Both the position numbers and the translations under genes were made by a program. From NCBI RefSeq assembly GCF_000204055.1, contig NW_006768771.1:1513681-1577680 (forward strand): a DNA stretch of 64,000 bases. Reading direction: 5' to 3'. Within the stretch, counting starts at the first letter, position 1. Each line of letters starts with the position of its first letter. This stretch comes from Melampsora larici-populina 98AG31 (lineage: Eukaryota; Basidiomycota; Pucciniomycetes; Pucciniales; Melampsoraceae). Under the pieces are notes generated by a model. That model ran no database searches and was not told the origin of the DNA. It was given only the letters and a program-made list of their open reading frames with translations. Below are positions 49,550-61,296 of this stretch, piece by piece.

Positions 49550-50392
49550 CTACAAGGATTTCTTTTCTACCAAATCACTTTTCCTTCCTTCACTTTTACT
49601 CAACAAAGAACCACAAGGAACGTTCTCTTTCGAATCCTGATCCTAAAACATTCATCAAGGGAAATGAATTAATTGGATAAGAAATTATTAATTTGTACAC
49701 TTTCAGAGATTACTTACGTTTAGTACCAAATTGCAATACTTAATTTGGTTTGCCAGACAAAGTCGTATTCTTGGCTTCAATACCGTCCGTGAAGGTTCAA
49801 CAGGGATTTTCGGAAGCATAGAAGGTTTTGAAGAGGTTGTCCGAGAACGCGGAACACGAGCTGGTAGAGCTTTTGTCCTTTTCGGATTCTTGGTACTCTT
49901 CTGATCTACTGTGTCGGTGGCAGTCACAGTACGCTCTCTCTTATGGACCCTACTAGTATCGAGATCCCTAAAAGTGTCTGAAATTTCGGAGGCGTGACGT
50001 GCGATTCCTCGATACGACCTCTCCATCTTCCGGGCACATTCAGTCAACGTCATCTTCTGTCTTGGCTTTCTAACCATTGCGGCAGAGGATGGTTTGACAA
50101 GTTCGGTAGATTTTTGAGCTTCTGGATATGATCCGACCGCGAGTGGATCCTTGTGAGTTTCCTTTGGATCCGAGGACGTATTCGATAAAGGCATTTGATT
50201 CGGAAGTAAGACCGGGTCAATATGCCGACCAGGAAGATTAAACTTTGATTCTGTATTCTTCGCTGCCTTGGAGAGAGAGAGAAGTATTTCGATGTAGTAA
50301 GACATCGGCATGGGCGTGTCTTGGTCGGAAGGCGAATTTGAGGGTGCATCGCGTTGGGGGATGCCGGAGAAGGGTGTGATGTTGGAGCTCAT
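49550..50392 (-). CDS. unrecognised basic Ser/Pro/Lys-rich protein, 255 aa
   Basis: Exon 50392-49718 and exon 49642-49550 join in phase across a GTAAGT...TTTTAG intron and end in TAG. The start is the first ATG (MSSNITPFSGIPQR). Residues 30-50 may form a short helix (YYIEILLSLSKAAKN). Residues 115-150 are a more ordered block (KMTLTECARKMERSYRGIARHASEISDTFRDLD). The remainder is basic and disordered with many Arg/Lys-Pro clusters that could be nuclear localisation signals. No domain is recognised. Upstream, 50420-50539 is an exact-period duplication in the promoter. Confidence 0.6.
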
Positions 50393-52322
50393 TTTGTTGT
50401 GATTTTGAGGGTGTAGATGTAGGCTTCTAATCTTGGGTTGCGAAGAGCAAATAGTTTAACTGATATTTTTAAAAGCTTGTAGGATTCTAATCTTGGGATG
50501 CGAAGAGCAAATAATTTAACTGGTATTTTTAAAAGGTTGAAGGTGACTTGAAATTCGGATTTGATTCAAAGTGATGGATCTGATGAGAGAAAGAAAGCGA
50601 AAGTTCAAAGAAAGCGGTCAGCTCTATATAGGGCCATGACCGCCGTGATCTGCTTGTGCCTTGAAATTTTCTTGCCAGTTTGTTATTTGACCTATCCACT
50701 CTATGACGGCAAGGCACAAGGAATGGCCGGCAAGTAAATATATGTTTGTCGGCCGAACACCTCATCCACGACACTGCACTGAAGAGTAGCTTCTGACCGC
50801 CAGAAGCTAGTCTTTGATGGAGCCCTTCATTCTCAGTTTGTTGGTTAATTTCTCTACAACGGCTACAAATATTGTGTGTGCACTTTGAATTGGCTGACGC
50901 TTGAGATGAACATTCTCGCACTTTGTACCCTGCTGGTAGTAGTTTGTAACCTTCTTGTTATATGGCAGGATAAGTTAGGCATCGAGGTGTTTCGCCATAT
51001 CATCATGGACTGTGACACAGCCAGGTGACATCGGGTTTTAAAGTCTTGCTTTGATGCTCAGCTCTTTCATAGTAAATGAGTGACTTTGTCCGATTTTGGG
51101 CATCGAATGACGTGATGTCTCTATAATTCATAGCATGTCGAAATTCTTGAGTGCTGGATCATGTCAACTTTGACCTGCTGAGTTTTTTTGACTAGGCCCG
51201 TAAACACAACATCAATAGGACTTTTTATAAAGCTTAACACAGAAAAGAATGAGTCAAAAATTGATAACTGTAATCCTTTTGATAAAATGAAGAAACATGT
51301 TACTGGATGCAAACAGTATCGTTCACTTGATCCACCTTTTTACCTATACAGCATCAGAACAAGTTTCATAAGTTTGCATCCTCTGAGAATGAGACAGGGC
51401 AGTTTCCTCTGGGGTCATAGCCAACTGAATTTGACCTTCACCTGATTAAGTGATAAACAGTCCTTGTAAGAGAACCATGTCAAATTCTTAACAAACACTT
51501 TTGAATAAATACCGAATCCCTAGCTTAATGTTCAGAGCAAGGTCAGAGCTTAGAACAAATCAGACATTAAGTTCAAGAATTGTTTCTTTTCATTTATATA
51601 GTCATTGAATGAAAAAGCTTCATGCAGTTCAGATTTCTCTCAACCATGTATTCGATAACACAGTCACATATCTCCTCACTTGAGCGAGTTGCTCAATGTT
51701 GACACAACAAAGTAATACATAGGCGTTTCTTATCTTTTAGTTTTTTTAATGTTCTTATTCAAATCAATTTGTGAAGAAATACGCTTCATGTCATTATACA
51801 AATATCGATTTTTTTCAAACACAAGATAGACAAAATATAAATATTAGATACAATGTTTCAAAGCTCGAGGGAGATGAGAGGCGAATAGTTATGAGGAGGC
51901 AAACATGATGTATGGTTTTGAGTGGTTCATGGCAAGAGAGAATACCAAAGCTTCAAGAAAGAACTTGTGGGGCATGAGAGGAAACTTGTGCAATTAACAA
52001 CACAGGTATTAATTATATTTGTAATAAGAGCAATGCGCTTCATCTCATTATATAACCATTGATTTTTATTTCAACCCCAAAATACATAACATTAATACTA
52101 AATATAATACCTATAAGTGTATAGCTTCGCGTTTCCATCATAAGGAAATTTATTGGTGTATAGCCTAAATTCTTCATCATATTGTAGAATACCATCATCT
52201 TGAGGAAAGAATGGTTTGTTTCATAGCTTTCAAATTCTACCTCTTCTTCGGACTTGATCTCAGCTTCATCTTTGTTGTCAATCAAATGTCAAGAGTTGGG
52301 CCAACGGAAATGGAAGCGAATA
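50393..52322. other. interval without a supported gene; small duplications
   Basis: A 60-bp unit is duplicated at 50420-50479 and 50480-50539 (about six differences). 51490-51610 shares words (CAAACACTTTTGAATAA, TAGTCAyTGAATG) with 55930-56060. 51775-51815 resembles 52030-52070. These look like old repeat fragments. No gene is supported. Confidence 0.4.
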
Positions 52323-53149
52323 TCAGTAAAGTGTACCTCTTGAATCGAGTGAAAAAGGATTCAATGCATGAAGTGGAATAAAAGCATACCTTCTTCTGAA
52401 CTCTTTCCTTCTCTTTTTGTGAGTTTGCTCAATGCCTCCCTCGGCTTCTTGCTTTAGTCGCTCTTTCTTTTCTCGTGCCATTGCAAAGGCTTGTTTGGAT
52501 AGACTCTTTGCATATTCTTCCATTTCCAACCGCCCTGTTGTGAGATATGATCAAGCATCAGTATCGTATAGGATATCAACTACATTTGAGAATGAGAGAG
52601 TGGAAGCTAGAGACATACATCCAATGTTTGCTGCGTACCAGGCGACATCTTCTGCCTCTTTCCTTGCCCTTCTGGTCTCTGGCGTGCTGATAACCAAAAC
52701 CTCTTCGGAGCCGGAAGGGATTGGTTGATCATTCACTTGATGGACGTGGACAATCTTGGGCAGAGTGGATGATTTGGGGCGCTACAATGTGAAGAGGTGG
52801 TCGAAAAGAAAAAAGAGAGGAAAGAGTCTCAGAGAAAAGAAGATTGACAAAGAAAAGTGAATGGAGTTGAAATACTCACCGAGTCTCTCTTTCTTAATCC
52901 ATCTGGTAGAAGCTTCTTGAGTTTATCTTTGAGGCTAAGAGTAGGTTTGGAAAGAGCTAGTCTTTCGCCCGTTTCTTGCAAGTGATGCTCTAAACCTGAG
53001 GCATAGCTCTGAAGAGACAGAAGAGCAAGAGTAAGAGGAATGAAAAAGGAATGGGAAGATTGATCGAATAAAAGAAAGAGTTGAGTGAATGGAAAAAAAG
53101 AACATACCACATAATCATCCTCAGCATCTGGTATCACAACGTTTGACAT
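52323..53149 (-). CDS. unrecognised small Lys/Glu-rich protein, 164 aa
   Basis: Five exons (53149-53108, 53008-52880, 52781-52619, 52534-52390, 52338-52323) join in phase with consensus sites. The last has only five codons. The start is MSNVVIPDAEDDYV. Residues 15-60 include a likely helix (SLKDKLKKLLPDGLRKRDS), residues 80-105 the segment STPETRRARKEAED, and residues 110-150 a charged helix (RLEMEEYAKSLSKQAF...REKKERLKQEAEG). The C-terminus is very basic (KKRRKEFRRR). It has the look of a small nuclear coiled-coil protein. I do not recognise a family. Confidence 0.65.
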
Positions 53150-56100
53150 TCTAGTCTTCTAGAGGTTGTTGATCTTTTTAAACAATTTGAAATCAATGTG
53201 ATGTGTTGTGATCTGGAATTGGGGTTGATGAGGTAAGTTGTCAGAAAGTATTCCCAAACCAATCTCACTCGGTGCGGTTTATAAAGTGAAGGTGACCCGA
53301 ATAATTGCATACTTATGGGTTTATTGGTTTATGCCATTCGTACCCAACAATAATCAAACATAAATGGAGTAAAATTAAGCTTATTTTTTCTGATCAGCAT
53401 CTAGTCGACATACAGAACCGTGCGCACTTTATTCTTGCATTTTTAATGATTTCAAAAATGTAAGACATCATATGTATAAATTTTTGCATCGGCTATGATG
53501 GCTTCGTGGTTCACAACTTACATATGATATCCAGCAGTTGAAGATTGATTGAGGGGTGAGTTTCCGCTGTAATTTGGTTGCCCGATCTTTTAGTTTATAA
53601 CTGCAGCAGTTATGACTTCTTATACCCACCATTAAATATTGATGAAGGAGAGATCTCTTGTATTTTGTCATTTGAACTCACACGTCTATCACCTGTATCT
53701 TTTGGAACAACAAAAGTAAGAAAGTGGAAGGTAGTATGTTTTTGTGACGCCAATCATTTGGAGTATGGCATTGGAGGGAAACATGGAACTCGTGGCCTTC
53801 TACCATCACTTGATGATGCGAAAGCGTGATGTATGGGATTTATACACTGGTACGTTCTCTATGACTTGCCCTTCACCACTTCTAACATGTGGCTTCAAAA
53901 GATTAATCCAGATGTGCTTTTGAGAGTGATTCCTCCCAAAATATCGCTTGCGATAGATCCAATCTAGCCTCTCTCTGTAGTCTGGTTTTTCAAACCAAAG
54001 CTTCTATAACGACTTTGCACATCAGTAAATTTGATTTCATGTTAATCAAGACCACTCACAAGGTGTTTCTACATCATCAGACAAGACCTATGGATGGCAG
54101 GACCTTCAAAGAGTCTCTGTCAATTACTTTGCCTTTCAAGAGGCGATTAGGACTTGAATAATCAACACCATGCTTTAGATGCTCCTGATAGCGATGAATT
54201 AGCTTCTATAACCACTTTGCACGTCAAGCAATTTAGTTTCCATGTTTGTCAAGACCCCTCACATGTCGTTTCTCGATCATTCGACAAGATCTATGGATGA
54301 AAGAACCTTCAAAGAGTCTCTGTCGATTACTTTGTCTTTTCAAGAAGCAATTAAGACTTGAATCTTCAACATCGTGCTCTAGATTCTCCTGATAGCAAGC
54401 GGATGAATGCCCCGGACCTTCAGCAATTGCAGATTGCACAATCCCATTATGCAATATCTATACTCATGCGTCTCATTCAAAGTATCTGATGTCAGGTATG
54501 CAAATCCTCTCAAAAGCATCTCTGTGTGGAACAATTGAAAAATGGTTGTCTTATTGTCATTAGGCGATTTGGGGAATTGGGTATTGAAGCGATGGCGGGA
54601 TTGTCAGCCTCGACTTTGACAATTTTTCTTTCACTTGTTGTGCGCTGGGGTCGGGCAGATTTTGGACCAAAGGTCTTATAACAGCTTCATTAAGCCAGAA
54701 TTGTCTGATTGCATGTCCACAAAGACGCATTAACGATTATCTGATAACGTTTGGGCAAGACTCATCATCAAAACCCTCAGAAACCGTCTTGTTAGCTTTC
54801 TTGTATTTTGCAAGGCAATCCTGACCTGGAATATTAGCTCACTACAGTGAGCCTTATTTCAAGCCCATAGAAGGGATAGATCTTTAACGCTTGTTATCTA
54901 CAGTCTTGTCAAATATCCTTTATGCTCCTCAGCATCATTTATATAATCAAAAGTTACACTCGAGGAATGCTTAACATATTTGCAATGTGGAATTGGGACA
55001 AGTGGGTCATATGCAATGTGAAGTGTAGCTTTATATCAATTAGGTGATTTTTTCACCTTCATCAAACATATGACCAATGGTAGTCTTCACTGCGTGCGAC
55101 TCAAGCATGATCTATGCTCCAATGCATTGGTGGTGCGGCTAGCCTCAGGATGCAATATGTATGCGGCAAAAGTGTGAACGCACATTTCGGCGTGAGGATG
55201 TCAAAAACCGGGTCGGGTAACGATCAGCCGACCAAGATTTTTCAAAAAATGCACTTTTGTGATATCAAGCAAGATCCGACATCAATATAAGCTCTCTGGA
55301 TCGCGTCCATAGCGTCAGTGCTTGCCAGTGAGTCATCATGCTTATGGCTCCCTTGTTGGACAGCGTTTGTTCGTGATACGGGTGTTTCTCGGCCTTTTAG
55401 CCTTGCGCCGCACAAGAGGATGTTAGATATCAACCTTCAGTTACAGAGGTTCGTTTTTTTAGGTTTGATGAGAAGAATGCGAAGAAGAGAACGAGAATCG
55501 ATGGAATTGCTTAAGAATTGTGACCGGAATTGAGTCAAAGTTTGCAACCCGACCTGATCCTTTGAACTTCGAAGCCATCGTTGCTAATATTTGAGTGTTT
55601 ATGCTGAGACAAATAGTTTTTGCCCTCTTTAATCTAAAACTCACTCTTCGACGTCATGGCTTTCCTGCGTACCACTGACCAGCCAACATTGAGCTCAATG
55701 TCCTCATCCATTGGGTCTTATCAAATGGCATTCATTGTTCCTTTGATAATGCTTGCGGGTTGATGAGAGCTTTGTATACCTCAGAATGCACCCAAGGCTT
55801 CAAAATGCCTAGAGCTCAAGCTTATGTCACATTTGCAGCTTTGAGCTCTTTGAAACATAGCAAGGGTAAGTGAACCAATGAATTTCTTATCCAGCGATAT
55901 TCGATTTTCAGAGAATGTGAAATCCCTTACAAACACTTTTGAATAAGTATCAAATCCTGAGACCAACAGGAAAAAGAAAATTCCAGTTTGGAATGAGTTG
56001 AAGGGGGAGTTTGTGAAATTGATATAATTTCCATCTTTATTGGTTTAGTCACTGAATGGAAAAACATTTCCCTTCTCTCACTCTCTGATGTCAATAGGGA

Positions 56101-56646
56101 TGATTGAAAATTTTATAGAGAAATCTACGAAATCATCCGGATCAAAAAGCATGATAAGAGATGGTACTCTTAAATCTAATTTCCTCAAGTGGTTTTGTCA
56201 TTTATATAACACATGAAAGTTATAAAATGTCAGGCCCATTTCTAATCATGTTTAGGTTAGATGAAGTGGACAGAAAATCTGGGTTTATGTCAGAGAAAAA
56301 GATGAGAATTGTGGAGTGTTTGGATTCTTTTGATCTGTTATCATTATTATCTTGAGGATTGAACTAAAAAAAAAAGGATTTTCTTTTTGTGATATGAACT
56401 GATTGTTGCTTTGCTGCTTAGAAAATCTATTGTCATTTTTACAAAAGAACATCAAAAAGTTCAAACTCTACAAAACAATCAATATAATTATAAACTTTAC
56501 AACAGAGAAAACCGAGTAAAAAACGAGTTTATTCAAGACTTTATAACAGCAAGTTTAACTGCGATCCAAAAACACTTTCCCATAACTTTCCAATAAAAGA
56601 CGAACTGTTAAGTACACAAAATTTCTTAAACAACTTAATCTAAATC
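53150..56646. other. gene-free interval with a ~202-bp tandem duplication
   Basis: About 53999-54200 and 54201-54410 are diverged copies. Both begin AGCTTCTATAAC and contain GACAAGAyCTATGGATG, ACCTTCAAAGAGTCTCTGTC and GATnCTCCTGATAGC. Other frames are short. No gene is supported. Confidence 0.5.
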
Positions 56647-58378
56647 TTACCAATCATCTACCGATTCTTCTTTCTTAACCAAACCTAATCCAACTTCTTT
56701 TTTATCACCTTGATCAACAAAACAATTCGCCTTAACTTTCACATCTTCATCTTCAACCTTGACCACCCCCTCGACCTTGTCCCCTTTTCTATCCTCATCA
56801 CCTTCAACTTCAACTTTAACTTTAGCTTCAGAAATTCCTTCTTCTTCTTCTTCCTTAGCTTTTTTCGTATTTGATTTTTTCTTTTTGGTTTTCATAAGTT
56901 TTTTAGAAGGACATAATCCTTCGATTTGACCCACAAAACAAGTTTCACATTTAGGTCCGATTGGTAAACAAATCAATTGACCGAATCCCACCAATAAATG
57001 ATTAATTTCTTGATGTAAGCTAAACCCCAAAAGAAACCCATGATGAAAAACGAAAAAAAGATGAATCAATCAACTGTATGTTTTTCTTGGATTGTGTTTT
57101 TTTTTCTTGAGGATGAGAAGATTAGGTTCTTACTTTTTGGGTAACCAACTTTGTAAATTTAATCTGGTTTGTTCTGGTTCAGTCGTAGGTGGTAAATGCC
57201 ATCCTAATCGATTTGTGATCCGATGTACATGTGTATCCACTCCTATACCTTCATTTATGGACCAAGCTGAAGCTAAAGCCAAAAAAGCCATCTTAGGTCC
57301 TACACCTATTCCCCCCCCAAAAAAAAGAAAGAAAGAAAAGAATTGAGATGTTAGGTTTTGGGATTTGGAATGAACAAGAAATCAAAAGAAATGCTTACCT
57401 TTTAGAGATACTAATCCATCTACAAAAATCAATCAAGCAAATCAAATCAATTTCAATCATCTTTGAAACCATCCGAAAAAGTTTACGTTTACCTAATGTT
57501 TTAGGTACATCACTTTGATGAAACGAATATAAATCTTCAGCCATTTCTTTCAAATACGAAGCTTTTCTTCTCCAAAAGCCAACTTTATTTATACAATTTT
57601 CGATTTGAAGTAAAGAAGAGTTTCTTAAAGAGTTAACTGAGAGTCCATTTGAAAGGTTTCGTTTTAAATTCAAAACGGCTTGATGAGTGATTTGATCTTT
57701 AGTTTGTGAACTTAACATTAATGAAACTAAACATGATAATCTACGTTCGACTTCAGTAGGTTTGAGATCAGGATTTAATGGATCGAATCCTGCTTGATCA
57801 CATCCCATCGTATCTACTGGTGCTATTAAACTTTCTCGTTGGGTTTTGATTAGGTTATAGGTTTCTTCCCATCTTTTGGGTGCTAGATGTGGAGTTTCTA
57901 ATGATAGTTTGATCGATTTCTTGGGTGATCCTCGTTTGTTTGGTGATTGAGTTTGTTTGATTTTGGGTAGATTTATCGGGTGTTCTTCTGCTTCTGGCTC
58001 TTTAAAGATTACTTTGGTTGCCCGTTTACGTTTGGAAGTACTAGGTTTACTTTCTTCATCTTTAACTTGATCAGTTTGGATGGGATTTTTCAAAGTTGCT
58101 TTTGATGTTGATGATGATGATGATGGGAATGGTTTGATGTCTTTTGGTTCAAGTTTCATTATTGTGACTCTTGAATCTGATTGGCTTTTTTCACCGCGTA
58201 ATCTGGATGAGAATCTGACTGTTGGAATCGAATGAGACATTGTTTTGGTTGGTTGAAGTTGATTGAATTGTAAAGAAATGGGTTGAACTTGAAGAACTTT
58301 GAAAAGTGAATTGACCATGATCCGATTTGGGAAATTTAATTTGGTCAAACCTAATGTGATTTCATTCATTCTCAACAT
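56647..58378 (-). CDS. NTH1: endonuclease III homologue, bifunctional DNA glycosylase/AP lyase
   Basis: It removes oxidised pyrimidines and cleaves the abasic site in base excision repair, in nucleus and mitochondria. Exons 58378-57493, 57419-57399, 57305-57134 and 57019-56647 join in phase (483 aa). Exon 2 is a 21-bp microexon coding DGLVSLKG across its junctions. A disordered N-terminus of about 160 residues precedes the catalytic core: [50 protein letters not shown] (helix-hairpin-helix with the catalytic Lys) and [16 protein letters not shown] (catalytic Asp). [10 protein letters not shown] then leads into the iron-sulfur cluster. Cluster cysteines are spaced C-x6-C-x2-C-x8-C; bacterial Nth has x5 at the end. 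An acidic/basic tail of about 90 residues follows. [10 protein letters not shown], 20 codons in, may be a mitochondrial-type start. Confidence 0.95.
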
Positions 58379-59267
58379 TTACATAGGAGAACCATGTTTG
58401 ACTCATATTTCGTGTCGTCAAACCAATAAGAGAGCAGCTTTCAAGTGAACTGGCACCTTGATCAAATCAAGACTGCCCATAGGAAGAGTAGAGAACTACA
58501 TTTCACATTGACAATTTCCATCGATCCAGAACAATCACAGTAGCAAAACTTTTAAAGAGAAACTACCAGAGTTGGGAAACTATTGTCATAGTATCACTTG
58601 GTTTACAAATCAGCTGGCGCACAAAAAACAAACTGGTGCAATGAATGGCTATGATAAGCAGAGAGCAAGCTGACTTCAACTTTGACCAGGAGAATGCGTA
58701 GAAGGCTCTTTTGGAGGAAAGAAATTGTTGCATGTTATGATAAGCGTTTACGTCCACATATAGCCCTCCTGAACTGCAACATACGTACGTTGATTGCATT
58801 GAAATCGGCCAGATCAACAACAACTGCGTCCGCTATTATCATCACATTTGTTGCAAGGTTCACGAGTTTTGAGGAGCCTTTAGTTAGTGAGATTGGTTTT
58901 GAGTAGGCAGGTATCATATCAATCAGTCGATGCACGAGCGTAGAATAACGAGAGTTGATGCTCAGAACGTTCACTTACGATCTCTTTTCGATGATCGGAG
59001 TGAACTCTACAAATCGTCGTTGTATGACTTCACGAGTGACACTGAGATCAAGCAAGTCATGTGTTAGGTAAAGTTTCTGAGAGCCAGCAACACAAAGAAA
59101 GATGTTAAGGCTTTGCTCACGGTTGGTCAACTTGGACAAGGCTGGCGGAGATTGTGGCTATGAGAGTAGATAAAGGATTGAGTAAGATTGAGTATGAATG
59201 GAGATATGGAGATATGGATTAATGTGGATTCACTGACCCGCTAGAACAGCAGCAATGACAACTTTTA

Positions 59268-59526
59268 TGGTATACAAATATTGTTCTGGAGATTTCCAGA
59301 AGGTTTTTCCCAGAACGCCAGAACCCTTCTGGTGTTCTGGAAAACTATATTTCTGTGAACAAGGTTCCACTTGGTGTTACAGTCATGTACTCAGGATTCT
59401 GGTATTCTGGACTGCTGGGGGGTTCAAACTTCCAGAACACCAGAATGCCAGATACCATTATAATTTTTCTTTCTGACATTCTGGGAAAAATCTTCTGGAA
59501 ATTTCCAGAACAATATTTGTATACCA
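59268..59526. mobile_element. 259-bp foldback MITE, TA-flanked
   Basis: The ends are inverted repeats of about 48 bp with few mismatches. They start TGGTATACAAATATTG, then TTCTGGArATTTCCAGAAG, then TTTTTCCCAGAA. TA flanks both sides (59266-59267 and 59527-59528). The interior repeats short CCAGAA/TTCTGG words in both directions, so nearly the whole element can fold. The TA duplication fits Tc1/mariner-type insertion; there is no coding capacity. Confidence 0.85.
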
Positions 59527-59683
59527 TATTTGAAGAAAAGCATAGCAAATTCTTTGAGGCTGGAGACAGGTCTGATGGGATAGTCCAAGATGTAAGGTCT
59601 GGAGGATATCTAGCAAGTTTTGGTGTGTGAGGGAATGAAGGATATGTTGAAGGCGCTGTTTATAACTTTTGTAATCTTACTAT

Positions 59684-59722
59684 AACTCATCGGAGTCCCA
59701 CAGCGTGGGACTCTGATGAGTT
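59684..59722. repeat. 18-bp stem, 3-nt loop hairpin
   Basis: AACTCATCGGAGTCCCAC (59684-59701), loop AGC, then GTGGGACTCTGATGAGTT (59705-59722); one mismatch. TAATCTTAC occurs in direct orientation on both sides (about 59672 and 59725). It could be the stem of a terminator or a tiny foldback insertion. Confidence 0.75.
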
Positions 59723-60888
59723 TATAATCTTACACGAAACATAGAGAACCACTCGACCTCATTCGACCAACCATAAATAAATCATTTGACTTTGACTCGG
59801 GATGATTCATTTTTTGTTTTTAAATGCACCACCGGCTACCACCGACTACTCATACAGCTGGTTCTCAGACAGTAGTCTGGGACCCCCTACGATAACTTAA
59901 CAAAGTCCCTCAATGCTGAGTCCTGACAGCTGTCATTCAACGAGTTAAAACTTAAGAGCTGTTTGAGACCCTCTTTCTTGACTAGCCACAAGTTGTGGCT
60001 ATTTAGTCATCAAGTCATGAACCCCCCACCCCAAAAAACAAACCCTACCCCAAGTACATACCGTTGCACATCACGGTTCCCCCCCAATCCTAAGAGCCCA
60101 ACCCAAAGCCCACAACTGCACATGTCAGCCAGTTCATAAAGTTGTTGGTACTTCTTTTTCCAATTCTCTTTCTTGACTTGTACAAATTTTTGGGCGCTAA
60201 AATTTCATAAAGGACTGATGTGATGGCTTGATAGACCTTTGAAAAAAACTTGTTATTAACGGTTGGAAATGTGATGTGTTTGGTACTCTTAATCTGTGTA
60301 ATGGAATAGGTTTGGTGCTTGATGTGATTTGGGCAGAAACTCACAATGGAGTGTTTTAGCCTGAATCGGGGCAAGAGACCCTAATTGCAAATGTAACTGA
60401 AAACTATGCTGAATAGGAAAGTACATGTGCAGACTCAAAGGCATCAAAAAGGTCCGCTATGGGGCGGCCTAAAAAGTAATACAATAAAGGGAGAGGTGGG
60501 TGGGACCAAAAAATTGTATGTGAGATCAATGACTAGGAAGGATAAAAGATCTCGAAAAGATAGGAGACTACCGTTTAGGAGGAGACTTATAATGTCTTTG
60601 AGAAAGATGAAGTGGGATGAGCAAACAAGAGAGCTCCACTTCATATAGGAAAACTCCAAAGGTAAAGAGTGTCCTCAAAAAGGTAAAGAGGGAATTTGGA
60701 GTTTGGGATTGGTCAAGAGCACAGCAGCGCCAATCATTCACGAGGCAAAGGCTTACACCACGGGGTAATTTGTACCATCGGATGGCGGTCATGGAATACC
60801 ATCCAGAGGCAAGATTCGCTTGGTGGTGGAGAACCACCGCCAGATGGTCAGTGGTGCGGCGGTCAAAAGGCAAGATTGCCTTACCACT

Positions 60889-60907
60889 GCCAGATGGGCC
60901 ATCTGGC
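60889..60907. repeat. 19-bp near-perfect palindrome
   Basis: GCCAGATGGGCCATCTGGC, with only the centre unpaired. Related CCGCCAGATGG words lie within 60 bp upstream. Possible protein-binding site or remnant of a foldback element near the retrotransposon. Confidence 0.5.
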
Positions 60908-60939
60908 AGCCTACAAACTGTCTCCAAAACAGGCTTGTA

Positions 60940-61196
60940 TGTTGCTGATCAAGGGAACCTCTTTGTTCCTGATATGAGCAGACTCGGTTACGTACAGAGA
61001 CTAGTCTATTGGATCTTAGGATGAGGGACTATAGGAGATTGGGTCTTGTGCTGCTTATACCTTATAACGATGTATGATTGAATTGTACCATGAAGAGAAA
61101 GGGTACAATGAAGGTGACATATAACAAAGTATATAAAGACAAGCTTTACAGTTATAAGCATATCCTTATAGAATGATCCAAGATGAGATCATAACA
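60940..61196 (-). repeat. probable 3' LTR of the gypsy element
   Basis: Read on the minus strand, a polypurine tract (AATGGGGGAG, 61200-61210) precedes TGTTATGATC, a typical LTR start. The likely other end is ...CAGCAACA at 60940, giving TGTT/AACA ends and 257 bp, with a TATATA box inside. The partner LTR is outside the window, so the lower boundary is a guess. Confidence 0.45.
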
Positions 61197-61296
61197 TTAC
61201 TCCCCCATTAATGCCCAAGCCCCTCTTGCAGCTCTGCAATCTTTCCACGATTCAGTGTTAAAAAACCCTCACTTTCAGGGAAAAAGCTTGAATCTC

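Larger units (their letters stand above)
58379..60939. other. interval with small elements, no full gene supported
   Basis: It holds the foldback element at 59268-59526 and the hairpin at 59684-59722. It also holds one exon-like stretch on the minus strand (59076-58979, between CTCAG and GTAAGTG, reading KLYLTHDLLDLSVTREV...). I could not extend that stretch in phase in either direction. It may be a gene remnant. Confidence 0.4.

Noticed and set aside
52040..52285. 81-codon minus-strand frame next to the gene at 52323-53149
   Set aside because: It overlaps AT-rich repeat-like DNA and lacks splice or domain support.
55385..55402. TTCTCGGCCTTTTAGCC, like the 5' stem-loop of U2 snRNA
   Set aside because: The match ends after stem-loop I; the GTAGTA branch-site pairing region and the Sm site do not follow.
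58735..58742. TGTTATGA as the far end of a 2.4-kb LTR
   Set aside because: It would make the LTR far longer than typical and include an unrelated foldback element; the 257-bp boundary at 60940 is simpler.
60617..61024. 135-codon + strand frame
   Set aside because: It overlaps the probable LTR and palindromic sequence and has no recognisable product.
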